64,000 nucleotides of DNA from Neopestalotiopsis rosae (GCA_023078685.1 JALGAS010000003.1:4340001-4404000), one strand, 5' to 3'. Shown: positions 22,308-35,983, numbered from the stretch's first letter. The notes: a model not told the origin generated them from the sequence alone. Program-made: numbers and translations.

Positions 22308-25300
22308 TCAAGCTTCGAGATCCATCTCCTCGCCATCCATCGACACCAAGGGCCATTGATCACCACTTATGGCCGAGATACGGTCAAGCTCATCCTGATA
22401 CTGACGTCTTATGTCCGCCAGCGTGACCACTTTTCTCTTTCCGCTTCCGCTTCCTCCGACGACGGCCCCGCTAAAGGAGCCTGACATGGAAGTCATGGAA
22501 GCCTTGAGGCTGTCGCCGTTATTGTTGTCGGCCCCTTCCGTGGTGATCCATGCTTGCTTTTCATCGACGCAGCTCAGCGTGTTGATGAGCATGAGATACT
22601 GTCTCGTGACCACCGTATCCAAAACGTCATCGCTGATCACGTCATCGGCATCAGGTCGCTGCCGCAGCTTGTTGATGCGGTCCAGCAAGATGGCAGCGGC
22701 ACCGCGGTAATCATTGCGCTTGATCCGCCACGAGTAGAGAATCTGGTGCCAGGGCTTGTCCGTGATGATGTCGACAGTGTCGCGGCATCGTTGTGCCAGG
22801 ATATCGTCGACCGAGTTCTCCAAGTTCGGGAAGGGCAGCTCGACGAGCTCGGCGGTGTGAAGACCATCGCACATCTTCTCAATAAGAGTACGTAGCAATG
22901 ATCGCTGGAGCGCGCGGTTTGTCATGGCCACCAGTGTTGTGTGCGCCAGATCAAAATGTGAAATGTTGACGGCGCCGTTGAAGAGTCGGCTCTGTATTTC
23001 CGTCTTGATCGAGGCGGCATCTTTGGTATTGTGGTTGATGAACTGAAGCGCAAGGCCGGCAAATTCCACCACGTACGAATATGCTCGCACCTTTTCGAAT
23101 AAAGAAATGATGTGAGCGTAGTATTGCGGCATGCCGCAGTAGAAGAGTCTCCATTCGGTATCGTTGAGAAGCCCACTGCTGTGCTTGTCGGGGTTCTTGA
23201 TGGCTCGACCTGCGTGATTCATTAGCAAAATTGACGTCAAATACCGAGAGACAGTTTCTTACTTAAACCATATGCTGCCTTCTTGAAGTAACTGGCCGCA
23301 GCGGTGAAGTCTTTCAGACCGAGATGCACTCGTCCTTGCACATATGTTGAGAACGGGTCCTGTTCTGAGTAGGGGCTGATTTCGGCAGCCAAGTCAGGTC
23401 TGTTCCACATGAGGAAAGCGCACTGGAAGTATTGGGGGAGTAGTGAAGTATCACTATTTTCTGCGAGGAGGTTCGTCGCAATTGATGTTAATGCAGCAGG
23501 TATAGCATCAATGGCGGCTGTGCCCAAAAGATGGCCAGCTAATCCCTCAAAGGCAGTAATAGTCTGTGACTCTTCCGGGTGACGTTTCGAGGTAGCCGGC
23601 GAAAGGTTGGCCGCGTAATCAGGCTTTTCAACGCTCTGCAAAGGGAGTTGAAGTCGCGTCTTGACCAGCCATCGCACGAGCGATAGTCTTTGAAGGCAGC
23701 TGATCAAGTATCTGTATACAGTACCAATATCTAGTCTGTTGTGAAGCGCTTCCTCTGGGGTATCAAACTCGAACTCCATATGAACCAAAAGGATAAGCTG
23801 GCTGAAGCAGACGTTCCATTGGAGTTCGACTAGCTCTTGCGTAGCCTTTACAGCCAGCTTTCGTCCAAAATCAGTCAAAGGATATCTGTGCTCTCGTTGT
23901 GAATCTTCTGTGGCCTTCATCAACTGGACTGTTCTTTGGTATAGGTCCAAGGTGATTAAAGAGAAGTTTTGGCCCAAAGCATCTGTGACTTGGGCGCAGT
24001 CCTCATCCGACGTCTGCCTCCAAAAGGCCGCCTTGTCTGAGAAGTATTGGATACGTTCATCCTCTGTCTTGGTCGAGTTCTCGAATAGTTCCGATCGCAG
24101 TACAGAGTTGCAAATCTCCAGCATGCTGTCCGAGAAACCATCCACAAAGTTGAGGCCGGTAGATATAAGCAAGGAGACATTTTCGAGCTCCTCATGGCGT
24201 GTCGCTGGATTGTGGCAGATCTGCTCCATTTGGCTACACTCCCTAAGTGAGGATAGACTGTCCGCACATACTACCCAGGACAAGCCAGAGGAAGGCTCAT
24301 ATGATAACGAGAGCGCCTCACCTCTTTGCTTATCCAGTAACTCGATGAGCCGGTAGAAGCGGCGCCATTGCAGCTCGCTTGCACTTCGGAAACTGTCGTA
24401 ATCCATGCCACCGGATGAAGACGAACTTCGCTCGAGAGACAGAGTCGATCCTAGTACAGAGCAAATAGACTCGGCAAGACCCTTGTGATGCCGGGCCAAG
24501 GAATCTCTCGTCAAACCAAGACCTTGCTCGTACATTGTGAGTGCTGTCTCGAGCGTAGCGTTGGTGAATCGACCGGGGTAGAGGATGAGTTGCAACCACT
24601 TCTCAGCGGGATCGGTAGGATCGCATGGACTGGATGTTTGCGCTGCTACTGGTGAGTTTTCGGCATAAACCCCAGACCAGCCGACGCGCCATGCTTCGTC
24701 AATCTCCTCGGGGAGGAATGATAAATGCTGTACCCGGTATGTCATGTTGTTCTTCCACAAAACCCAAAGCTGTGTCCCCTTAGGACCAGTCTGCGCCACT
24801 GTGAAATCTGCCAATGTCCAAACATCCGGGCCGGGCGGCGGTGGAGGAATGAGTTGTGAAGTTTTGAAGTACGAATCGACCGCTATGCCACCTTCATCGG
24901 CATCTGACTCGAGCTTCCAGAACTTGAACTCTCCGGCGCCCACCGGAGAATAAGTCACACAAAGACGCTTTCCCTCGGTCGTTCCAACAATCTTGATGAG
25001 GTTGTTTTGTGCCGGATCAATGGTCCATTTCCCTATCTCCTGAGGGTTGCGTTCCGCTTGGAGGATATCCTGTGTATGGAAAATGTTGCCGTTCTGGAGA
25101 TTCCAAATTCGTAGTCGGTGATCCAGGCAGACCGTCAGGAGGAACGAATTATCGTATTGACCAAGATCGGTCGTAGCTGCTGAGGCCGCAGCATTCAAGT
25201 CCATGTCAATACTGCCATGCCTCACTGTGTGGCTGCCCTTGAGGAATCCGCGGAAGCTCTGTCCCCATCCTTTGGACCCAAACTGTGTCTCCTTCCATGA

Positions 25301-25985
25301 TTGTTGCGATACTGCGTATCATTAGATTTAATCAACTTCAGCAAGACATAAACTTGTACATACCATCGTGATTCCTACTCCTGTCCAATCTGATGATGCC
25401 GCCATCATGGGTGGTCACTACCAGCAAGTTATCGTCGGCAGCTACCAAGCAGTGTGGCGCCTTGAAGCCCAATGCCTGTATCGTCTGAATCTTGCAAGCG
25501 TCTGCAATCTCGGCAGTCGAGCGCTTTCGGAAATGCTCTGGCTTCAAAACAATGGTGTAGAGCTGGTTCGATTCGTCAATGACAAACACGCTGAGCGCAT
25601 CGTGATCGCGCGGGTCGGAAAGCGCCAGACACGAGGGCCGTATCGGCTGTGAGAACCGCAGATTGAGGACCAGGCTGGCGTCCGGGGCCTTCTTGGTCTT
25701 GCAAACATCGATGCAGCGGATGCTGAGCAGTGTGTTGCCGTCTAGGACGCGCCATAGAAAGCTTTTCGGTTCGGCATGATGTTTCCTGTGGTAGACGGAT
25801 GATGCTGTGGCGCAGTTCTTCTTGCGAAAGAGCTTGTCGTCTTCCTCTCCTCCATTGGGTCGTTTCGTACCTCTTCCGTTGGCGCTGCCAGCTGACAGCT
25901 TGAGGTCGACAACCAGCGCGGGCGACGAGGGCTCGAGGTTCAGTCTAGTTTCCTTGTGGAGGTACAAGGGATCTCTAGGAGCCAT
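22308..25985 (-). CDS. nup120: Nucleoporin NUP120/NUP160
   Basis: Three exons, complement(join(22308..23209,23263..25311,25364..25985)), 1190 residues, in the family range. Nup120 is an arm of the Y-shaped Nup84/Nup107-160 scaffold of the nuclear pore, involved in mRNA export. The N-terminal half reads as a beta-propeller (FLLTVCLDHRLRIWNLQNGN, ITVxS-like strands; DNLLVVTTHDGGIIRLDRS), the C-terminal half as alpha-helical repeats with the GRVHLGLKDFTAAASYFKKAAYGL stretch and EWRLFYCGMPQYYAHIISLFEK near residue 905. The introns are only 52 and 53 bp (donors GTATGT and GTAAGA), near the lower limit for these fungi. RAD51 lies 564 bp upstream on the same strand. Confidence 0.9.
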
Positions 25986-26549
25986 GATGCGCCCATCTAG
26001 GCTGCGCTGAAGCCGCGCGAAGGTGTTTGGTGGAATCGGTGCAGTTTGCGACTGCTGTAAACAAGGGCGTTGGGAATTTGCCTAGTATTTATTTGGCACG
26101 CGAATCTTGAAGCTTGGAGGAGCTTGAGGAAGAATAGTGCACTTAGTTACCTGGGGAGCTGGCAAAGCTCTGGACGCGGGTATGTCGCCACCTGGCGCCA
26201 CCTGTGCCCCAGCAAACCGTGCGTGAACAGCAGGTACCTGAGGAAACAACTTTCTTTTGTCCACTCAATTCAACAAGCATGGAGTTTATATTCTAGAATC
26301 TTGGAGTTTTGAAGATGACGATTCGATATGTATTTCTACGAATGCATGTAAAGTGTAACACACGTAATGAATCCATGTAAATTTGAGCTCAAGAGCAAGC
26401 ATCTTCTAGTATTCAGCAGCCCATTAGAAACGCCATAGCCATGCAATAGTTATATCCTCCGAATTCCACATTATCGTGTTCTCATCACAATCAATACATC
26501 AGTCGAGAAATGGCCAAGCCCACTGTCGGCTTGTCATGGACTGGCTACA
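25986..26549. other. Intergenic NUP120/RAD51
   Basis: Promoter of NUP120 and 3' UTR of RAD51, both minus strand. No gene or notable repeat seen. Confidence 0.5.
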
Positions 26550-27748
26550 CTACCTGTCCATCTTCTCCATATCCTTTGGCGACGGGTCGCCAATACCGTC
26601 CTCGTTGATGGCGAAGAGACAATCACTCTCAGGCAAGCAAGGGCTATCGTAGATCTTCGCAATACGAGTCTCTCCTCTGCCCTTCTTGAAACTGATTCTG
26701 GTTGTGCTGGCATGCGCAATAATGTTGCCACCGATAGGCTTCTTGGGGTCCGGGTTGAACATAGAACTGGGACCACCATCAACCTGGGCGACAACTTGAT
26801 TGGTGATGACGACGGCGATACCAAACTCGTCTGCGAGTCTCTGTAGTGTACGCATGAACTTGGCAAGATGTGTCTGTCGGGATGATAGCTCGCCTCGGCC
26901 CAGGAAATCTGTTCGGTAGAGTGCAGTTGCACTATCCACAATGAGTAGCGAGAATCTTGTTTCGCACATCATTTGTGATGCCTGGTTGAGCAGCTGCAGC
27001 TGGTGATCGGAGTTGTATGCACGAGCATAGGCAACGTTGTCCAGGACCTCCTCTCCAGAGAGACCATAGCGATTGGCAACGGCCAGAAGACGGACGGGTC
27101 TGAAAGTGCCCTCGGTATCGATGTAGAGACATTTGCCTTCGCCACCGCCCATGTCAAAAGGCAACTGACAAGTCACAGCGAGAGTATGACACAGCTGACT
27201 CTTTCCGGTTCTGAACTCGCCGAACAGCTCAGTGACTGAGCCGGTCTCAATACCACCGGCCAAAAGAGTGTCCAGGTTCTTGGAACCAGTTGTGATGGAG
27301 ATGAGCTCACTTCTCCTTTGGTGCATCTCAGTGGCTGTAGTGAAGCCCATTGGCACAAGCTTTGAGGCTATCATGCGGAATTGTGTTAGCTACCAAGAGA
27401 CAATGCACAAAATTTGACGGGGTCGCCCACCTTCTGCTAGAATTTTGGCAGCCTTTTGCTCAGAGATACCTTTGATCTGCTCCAGCATTCGCCTTGGAGT
27501 GTAGGCTACAGCCTCCACTGTCTGGTAACCTCCATCCAGGACTAGTTGAATATCACGCTTGGTGAGACCAGCAACTCCCTAAATCCAGTAAGTTAGAGGA
27601 GAGGATTATGAAAAATCGATGTGCTGGATGTCCAGAGTTGACTTACCTCGAGAGCTCCAAGAGGAGTTGGGGCGCCGGGGCCGGTCATACCACCCTCTTC
27701 GCCCTCTTCACCCTCGCCATGTTGCATCTCATCGTATTCCTCTGCCAT
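26550..27748 (-). CDS. rad51: DNA repair recombinase RAD51
   Basis: Three exons, complement(join(26550..27367,27431..27578,27647..27748)), 355 residues. RAD51 (mei-3 in Neurospora) forms nucleoprotein filaments on single-stranded DNA and drives strand exchange in homologous recombination. The 34-residue first exon is Glu/Gly-rich. Then come a helix-hairpin-helix N-terminal domain ([39 protein letters not shown]) and the RecA-type ATPase core: Walker A GEFRTGKS, Walker [13 protein letters not shown], and the DNA-binding loop region [21 protein letters not shown]. The C-terminus [13 protein letters not shown] is complete. Intron 1 is 68 bp (GTAAGT). Intron 2 is 63 bp with a weak donor GTGGGC, confirmed by the frame and by the family reading [11 protein letters not shown]. 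MluI-box-like sites lie 148-243 bp upstream. Confidence 0.97.
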
Positions 27749-28610
27749 CTTTCACGACTAACTCTTGCAGTGATGTACGATAATGATGGTATGTATGCAA
27801 TTTGCCAAAACGAGTGCGTAATGTCAGGTAGTGTGAAGCACTCAATTGCTTTTCTCCTAGAGTTTGGCCAATAGGTACAGAGGATGGAAGCTGGAGCGCG
27901 TCGAACGCGTTCAAAGGGTCGGGGGCCATTTAAATGATTGGCGTGGCGCCCCACCAGCACAACAAGAGTCTGAGACGACTCGCCACGCGCTCGAGTAGCG
28001 CTGTCACATGACTTTAGGCAGGAGCTGTGGGGCATCAATTAAACATTACTGTACTTAGTTGAAGTGCTCATCATTGATGTACTGTTCATCCAAGTTGATT
28101 CGATGTGATGCTCTCGCAACACTCAATGATAATATACAATGGAGAATTGCTAGACCTGTTCCACCTGCAACCAGATAAGATCGTCGCCTTAAACCCTCCG
28201 CCAGCCAGATTGGAATTCATTTCACAAGTGCTATACGTACTCATAGACACGCAGGCGGCAGAACTCTGTTGAGCAGGTCATACATCGGGCAATCAAAATT
28301 GTTCTTGGATGATGGCATTATCATTAATCCATTTCACCAAACTGATTCGCACCTTGCAGATTTGCAAAGCAAGCTTTTTGAGGCAGAATCCTGAAATTTT
28401 CTTTTCCTTCCATATTTCTCCCTAAACACCTATGCTCTCCTTTTTTGTTTTTGATGCAATGCAGATCGCTCAAGCCAGAGGTATTTCTAATACAATATGG
28501 GTAAGTGCAACAAATAGTCCCTCGAGATATACACAAATTACGGGACTGGTCTCTTGTATGTACAGTGATTAAAGCAAGTGATCGAAACACCACTTTGGTC
28601 TCGGTTCACC
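27749..28610. other. RAD51 promoter region
   Basis: No gene. It holds the promoter of RAD51 (left side), with a CCAAT at 27868-27872 and three MluI-box-like hexamers, and the 3' UTR of the membrane-protein gene that ends at 28611. Confidence 0.5.
27896..27990. promoter_or_regulatory. MluI cell-cycle box-like cluster upstream of RAD51
   Basis: A perfect ACGCGT lies at 27905-27910, flanked by GCGCGT at 27896-27901 (reverse complement ACGCGC) and ACGCGC at 27985-27990. They are 148-243 bp upstream of the RAD51 ATG. ACGCGT is the site of the MBF (Mbp1-Swi6) G1/S factor in yeasts, and yeast RAD51 is one of the genes with such sites. Function here is inferred from position and motif only. Confidence 0.5.
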
Positions 28611-29739
28611 TTAGCGGCTGCTGTCTCTCTTCTGCAGCTTGTTCAACATGGGCCTGGAGTATCGTGTAGTGTCACCACGCTCCAGGTCGACATTGCTGCC
28701 ATTGGCCGGCGGGTCGGGTCCAAAGGTGCCTGCCGGAAGCACTTCGAACCCTGCGTTCACCCTCCGTGATGCCCGGTTTGCGTGAGTCTCGCCCGAGTAG
28801 GATCGTGTAGGCGCTGGCACGGGAGCATTCTGTACTCCCGTAGGTAGCCGGAAGGTTGATACATCGCTTGCTTGTCTCGTCCGGCTCCCCTCTGGAGTGG
28901 TAAAGGGGTTTTCGGGCGAACCTTGCGGGGATGTAGAAAAGTACCCTCGAAATTCTGGGAACGGGCTCTTGTTTCGTGAGTGAGTCCGGATGCTGGACTG
29001 ACGCGAAGGCATGTATGCTTCTTCGGATGAGCTAGAGGTACGATCTCCTGGGTTGGTTGACTGCGTTGGGGACGGTCTTGTCCCAAATGTCGATTTTGGC
29101 ACATATGTCTGGATGGTAGGCCGCTCAACCGAACTCCTTTCGGGTTCATCCGACGAGCCAACAGTATGTGCTTCGCTCAGCCGTGATGCAGATCGGGCTG
29201 TAGCATGCTTGGGTCTGTAGGTTTGCTGGGCATGTGTAGCTGGTGATCTGGGAGGCGATGAGCCGCCTTCAATGACACTCGCTGCGGAGCTTTGGTAGAG
29301 AGACGGGCTGGCGTCCTCTGTTATTACTTTGGCCTTGCCCTTGGGGTCAGTCTCAGACGTCAACGTAACGGTTGATGCAGCCGGCGGGAGCTGCGAGTTG
29401 GGCGTGCCGGGTCTCGAAATCCAGATACCGTCCACCTCGATGCCGCTTTGGATAGCTCGTACACCAAAGGGTATATCTGCCCGCCTCTTTGCGGGGATGC
29501 CGACTTTTTCGATTTCCGTCATTCTTGACTTCTTTTCCTCGTCGAGAAGTTCATGCTTCCGAACTGATCTGTTGATCCACCAAAGTTTGCCAAGACCGGC
29601 AAAGAAGACGAGTACGATCGAGCAGGCGAGGACCTAGGCAACATATCAGTATTTGCGCACCAGTACAAGTAAGAGGATACGGTCTACCCACAAAAGTCAT
29701 TTCCTGCCATAACTCCCAGTTTGTGAAGAAGCGAATCAT
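28611..29739 (-). CDS. Unknown single-pass membrane protein with disordered tail
   Basis: Complement(join(28611..29633,29692..29739)), 356 residues. The first exon encodes MIRFFTNWELWQEMTF. The 58-bp intron uses a GTGGGT donor, and exon 2 opens directly into a hydrophobic helix (VLACSIVLVFFAGLGKLWW, about residues 17-35). The order short N-terminus, helix, then basic residues (INRSVRKHELLDEEKKSR) suggests a type III topology with the large part cytoplasmic. A conserved-looking block (PAKRRADIPFGVRAIQSGIEVDGIWISRPGTP) precedes a Ser/Thr/Pro-rich, probably disordered region to the end. I recognise no named family; the membrane and function are unknown. Confidence 0.75.
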
Positions 29740-32700
29740 GTTGATCGGTAGGTGTGTATGTCTGGATTTGTATGTGCACCGTGCTGCTTGGTGGAAGGAG
29801 CAGTCGATGAGGGGTCCAAAGAAGGTATTTAAGAAGGCGCCGGCCGAGGCAGGACCGGGAATAAATTATGACGGAATATGTTCAGATAATACGATAATGA
29901 AGGAGACAGCGGGAAATTTTGTGGCGGTTGCCCAGTCCCGAAGCACTCAGCTTGCAGCTGATGATGAAATTGTATGGTTGAGAAGCCGTTGGAGCTTCAG
30001 TCAATGCAAGCGCCGTACGTGCATGCAGGTCGGGCGGTGAATGGTGTAATGATCGGAACAGCCGCCGGGAGCAGAATACGAAGCAGGTACAACAAGTACG
30101 AGCAAGCGTATTCTTGTGCGGTGATCAACAGTTTGACGAGTACGAGCTTTTGTGCACAGAGCTGTCTGTATAAAATGCTGCGAGCTGTTGTTTGCTCAAC
30201 GAATGGCGTAGCAACCAAGTTTGTGCTATTTGGTGGGAACAGGTGTTTTTCAACCAGAAGAAGGGCAACAAAAGTGTGGCCGTTTTAATTTTCTATCCTC
30301 AACCGTCGAGAGAGAGGCTTTTGAATCACAGCAGACCCGCTGCAGGATCTGGGTTGAATATATCCTATTGTCCAAGTGCAACCGGGATGGAGTGTTCGAG
30401 GCTGAACTATTCGAGGAAGCCGAAAACCGTTTTGGGGTCGCAACGAGGGAAATGATAATACCGATTGAGAAATTGAAGCCCGCAAGGCTCAAGAGAAAGT
30501 GGCTTAGGGCAACGAGGGCAAAGAAAAAAGAAAGTAATGAAAATAAAAAGGTACCGAAATATTGATTGCTTCTGTTCGCCACGTAGAGGTTGCGTTGCAG
30601 AGCGTCAATAGACCAGCGCAAGCGAATATAGCCGGTGCAGGACCCCAGGACCAAGCAAGCGGCACGTTGTCGAACGAGGGGACAGGATCAATGGGATCCA
30701 ATCGTGCAGCAAGTGACAAACAATAAAGAAGTAAAGAGCGAAAGAAAGTTGAACAGACAGACACACCGTTTCCCATGTGGCTCGGCCTGGAACGGTCAGA
30801 CGGGGACTACAGAGAGGGTTTTGTATAAGACATGACATGCAACACGGATACCAACAGCATATGAAAGATCAGATCGTGCCCGAGCGTTGAGATGGCTCGG
30901 GTGGATGGGAAATATTCGCCGGTACGTTTCCCAAACTGACTAGAGGGCATCATATTTGCAAACACCCTGAATACAAAGTCGGCGCTTGTTGTTAGCAGTC
31001 AGCCAAGTCAACTACCAGCTACTTAGGTCATGTAGATCCTGTCAAAGATAGAGAGTCCTTGCAAAACTGTACAAATTGTACCACGCAATCGAGGCTGCAG
31101 CTCGAAAGGTCCATCATGATGAGATGCTCGAGAGTCGAGACTGAAGGAAACGATATATGGAGCCTGGGGTGCCCTGGCAAAGGCCGGCGCGGGCACGGTG
31201 GTACTACTAAATGTACCTATGCTTTGATGCGGTGGCCTTTGGTCTTCGTGTTACCTGTGTAACGGTGACGGGGGTCCAGCGACGCGGCTAGAATTCAAAA
31301 AGTCTTTCTCTGTTTGGAAAATGCTATTCCAAGGGGCCACGTTCTGCCCACGAGGACAAACAAGACTGCAATTCTGCCCGCCGGTGGGATTACCGCAGCG
31401 TGGGAACTTACTATAACGCCCCTCTTATGCTTTGCTATATGCATCCTCGCTTATACAATCTTCAGTCGGTCCAGACGCTCTCTAAGTGACTTTGCGGGGT
31501 GAAAATCCAGCATGACTTTACCCGGGTTCTCGACCTGACCGCAGAGAATTTCACTTGCCTGTGTTCTTTGATTGAGAGAGAATTGCGTGTTATGGCGTTG
31601 CTTGCTTGTTCCATACTGTACGTGACTTGTTGTTACCAGAACAGGATGTGGCCCCCCCAGCGGCTCCAAGAAACATTCATCATCATTCGATTCGCAGGCC
31701 AGGATGACATGGTAATGTACTGCTGCACCGTTGGCCTGGCCAAACTGGCCTAGCCAGCTCGTACGCGTCCCCCTCCGGTTACAGGTTGGTTGGTTGACTT
31801 CCCGTTTATCCTAGGCAAGTGACTTTTTCAGAGACAATGATCGCCCTTGCAGGCAGGAAAAAGCATCGAGTGAATACGAAGATAGTTTTGAGGAGCCCGA
31901 GCTCGTCCTTGGCCTTGCGCTTCCGTGTGCAGCGGATCCATTTCTCGGCAGGACCCATTGCTTCAGGTTGAACTAAAGTTGTTCACCTGGCCCAATCTCG
32001 ACTAACGTGGTTTTAGGTCCGACCGCCGGGGAATTTAATTGAGATCTGAATGGGGTCCATGGGGTCTTGGCTTGCCTGAGTATATACATATTGGGTATCA
32101 TTGAAAATCTGGAGAAGAGGTATGGATGTTTGTATGTACTTTGAATGGCATCTGGGATATTTCTGTTGATCCATGTACTATAATAGAGAATTTCAGGTAC
32201 ATAATAAAGAGCCGGCAAAATCTCGATGCATTCCGTCTCGGCAGAACAGATCGCGAATGGAAATAGCCGCTTCGACGGGACCAACGACACAGAAGTGCTT
32301 CTGCTTTCATTCCAGAACACTTTCATGGAAATAAAAGAGCTGACGACGGCAACCGAACTTCAGCCTTACCTGGGTCGGCAGATGCTTGGGTGCCCAAGAC
32401 TTGCGCGGTCTTTTCGAACAACACGAGCCTGTTCTCTACCTCTCTCTTCCTCGAGATGCCCGTTCTTCCGTCGCACAGCGTCGGGATCATTCTAGGCCAG
32501 ACGGGAAGTTTTGCAGCTAGTTATTGCGATAAGTACCACATGGCAACAGTGAAGTCTAGCTGCGCTGCTGAAATCTACCCGATCTACTGACTTGCCAGGT
32601 ATGCCAGGTTGGAAGAATAAACAAATGTACATCGTGACTGAACCCACCCAACCTCAGCTTCTCGGTTCCGATCAATCGCTGGTATATTTCGTACATAGTT

Positions 32701-35700
32701 CTCCGGCTCCCATCTTTAGGATCTCACTCTCCCCTGCTCCTCGGCGATTAGAAATCTGGTTCAAGGAATCCCGCTCAGGCGAACTAGGGCCTGGGCTTGA
32801 GGCTCGAACACTAGCTTTTGCTCGGGTTCCCAGGCGGTAGTCCTTGATTCGTCTGGACCATGCTGTTTGTCCCTGTCGATCTCTCGCAATGGCTCCGCTT
32901 TTCGTGGAGTCACTTTTTGAACGCCTTAGTATAGTGCCCAAGGTTAGGTAGGTAGGGTGGCCCGCCGTCTGTCTAGTATAGATTATATATTGTTGAGCTG
33001 AGGAGCAACACATTGCGTCGCTACTTGTAGTATAAGTAGAAACAGTCTTAAGCGCAAAGTAGGACAAACTTTATAAAGGCACAAGTATCAAAAAATCTTG
33101 ATCCAACATCGCCATACTGTATAGGTCTTTCTTTTCCATTGCCGTGACCGCAGCCCACAAAGCCCACCAGCACCTCCAATTTGATGAATTTTGCTTTCTA
33201 GTATAATGCAAGTCACGGCTGACTGCATGCCCGGAAGTCTATATTTTCTTCTTGGATCGAATTTGCCATTCAGGTATCATGATGTTTACTTCGCCGCAGA
33301 GTTTTATGATTTTGTGCAAAAACAAGAATCCTAGACCCGGCTGGTAAGAGATCTCGGGAACAACCTGAAGTTTTTAACTCGTCTCGTAAGCACTCGCAGT
33401 GCATCGCAGGCAGTACACATGGCTTTATCTATTTTTGGCAGTATCTCAATGGAGCTTGTATCCGAAATATTGATTTCGATATAACGGTCGTGCGGTCACC
33501 AAAAGTATTGATCTGCCAATTTTGACGAAGACGCGACGAGATCCTCTTGACCAATGGAACGGGGAACGGGATCGTATTTTGTCGCAACTCTGACTGCCGT
33601 GAACCATATCAACTCGAAATGTTCTACCCACGTTGACATGCAATTACCATATATTCAGCTGCTCATGTTGTCTCCCCTCAACAGCTTTAACAGGCACCAT
33701 GGGCTATGATTGCTGGGAATGACTTGATCAAATTGAAGTGTAATCCCTTACAACCACTCACACAGTGACTGAGCTCATTGCTAGATTTGTGGCATGAAAG
33801 CGATCATCTGGCACAAAGAACACCTCAATTTGATGGATTTCGCGGTAGAATCCTTCACCTCACATGTGTAGTGCTTACGTTCTGGGAATAGTCGGGGCTA
33901 AACGCCATGGCTTGCGGCAAAGAGGTTTAGCTGGGTGCAGGTATTTGAGTTATCCAGATATGACGTCAACCCGAGTATCCCCAAACCGCGATGGTGACAA
34001 AAAAGAGCAATGCTAACGAGATATCACGCAGAGGCCCAGAGTATGAATTTTCTTCGCAGCTGTTAGGAGCAAACCCTTTTTCTCGTGAGCAGATTCTCCA
34101 ATATTTACCACGCAGCACGGTGGACACTGTTGAGCTGAGTCAGGTGCAGCCTGCAAGGAGTGCAGGCTCAGCGAGGCTTTGATTCGATGATATGACTTGA
34201 AAGGATTCAAAGGACCCTTATTGCATGCAGTCGACCTGAAATGGGGGCAAGAGAAGAGGGGATCATGTGGATACCCGCTTGAGTTGATCTACAGCTTGAA
34301 GAAACAGAAAACATAACGCGCATTTGGGGCTGTGCTTTTTCATGACATACATGATGTTGTGCCATGCCAATCTGACCACGATGGCTAATGACCTGACCAC
34401 AAGAATACAACGGTGGGAGGTTGGAGACGATCGCATAGTTCAGGCAAGGGTAGAGCAGTGTCTGCGTAAGCTCTTCCAGACTAACCTTGGTATCTGTAAA
34501 ACCATTGCACGAGCGTATCGATCGGTATGTGTGTAGTAATGGCGATCACAAGAGAAGCCAATACTCGTGCCAACTCGAAAAACGAGACATAGAAAAAAGA
34601 TAGTCTGTCTGGTTTCTGGTGAGATTTTCGGTAGTGTACCATCAGCTACGTAACGAGTGTCTGCTAATCAAGGTCCAAGTTGAACTCTATCTGCCGGGCG
34701 TCGAATAGCCGGGCTTGTTGGACGCAGGGCTAACGTTAGCAACGGTGCAGATCGTGGAGGAATTGACTTCATTGATTCCCGCATCGGCTCGAGCGGGTCG
34801 ACAGGTACGGAATGGTGTGCAAGAAGGAAGGGAAAAAAAGTCAAAATCTGCTTGCTACTCCGCGCAAAGTCCGCGGTGCTTGAGTGCACTATCAACCAGC
34901 AACTTGACCTTCTGCGGACGTGTGCCGTCTGTCCCGAGTCATTGCTTCGCGGTAAGCGCTGTCATGAGTAGCTCTAATGTAGACCCTTGCATCAGTGGCA
35001 TATCGCTTCTCCCGGTTCCTGGTGAGAGTGAAAATGTGGGCAGGCGATGCGATTCGATTGATAGTGCCAGAAGCGTCGGTCTTTAGAATTTTGCGATGCG
35101 CCGTAGGCACTGGCGCAACGAATTTGTAGTGTGCACTACACCGTTCATCGAGGAAGTGCCCAACTGCCATCACATCAGATAGACATCAGATAGCCAAAAG
35201 TCTGACGCTCCACAGACGCAGGGCTTTTCCTCCTCGCTCCCCTTTTCTGCAGGTCAGCAGCCAGCCCGTCAGCCAATGCCGCCAATCCGGTGGGTTGCCA
35301 AGTTGCAGAGCTTCCCATCCAAAGCCCAGTTTGATCCATCCTTTCTATTTTCATGCTTGGTTGGAACCCAGGAGATCGGTCGCACTGCCCACCTTGCTCG
35401 CCATGGTCTCGGGTGATCGTCCCTCCCCCCTCCTTGGATTGGACAGCTGAGGTCGACTACATTATTCATTGGGTCATGGATCGCGTGGAGAACTGACTTG
35501 ACTGGGCAAACAAGGCGGATTGATGCGCTGGTAGCACTGCACAGGTAGGAAGGTAGGGTACAGATTACTACTATCGAGGTACTAGTATTTCCTAATTGAC
35601 ATCGGCCTCGGCTTCTGCGATTCACATCTTTTTCTTCCGCTCTTCTTCATACCTACCTACCGTTTGGCGTGGTTGAAACTACTACTCTCCTTATTATCAC

Positions 35701-35983
35701 ACCATTTGCAACTCCATATACTCGTACAACAACTCAAGGACCCTTGACAGCCACGCTTGAGACCAGACCCACGCCGCACTTCTATTGATTGAAACCTAGT
35801 CCTTGTTTTGGCTGCTCCCACGTCATTCTTTCCCCCGAGCGAACGGGAAACCCACAATACCCCAGCCAAAGCCCGTACGATACCTAGCTCAATTGCGCCT
35901 TCAGTTGCTTCTATTCTGCCGTACTGCTTTCGTTTCGCATCGCATCGCATCACTGCGCTTTGCAACATCCCGCGTCGCCCAAC
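29740..35983. other. Gene-free region, about 6.2 kb
   Basis: The longest stretch without a supported gene. Open frames are all under about 135 codons; many begin at non-ATG codons and none shows a domain or convincing exon joins. TACCTACC/GGTAGGTA motifs occur near 32944 and 35545-35660. The last 350 bp, pyrimidine-rich on the plus strand, look like the leader of the gene starting at 35984. The left end is the promoter of the minus-strand membrane-protein gene. Confidence 0.5.

Noticed and set aside
31973..32326. 117-codon ATG frame on the minus strand in the 6.2-kb desert
   Set aside because: No recognisable family or exon partners; length is within what chance gives in a stretch this long.
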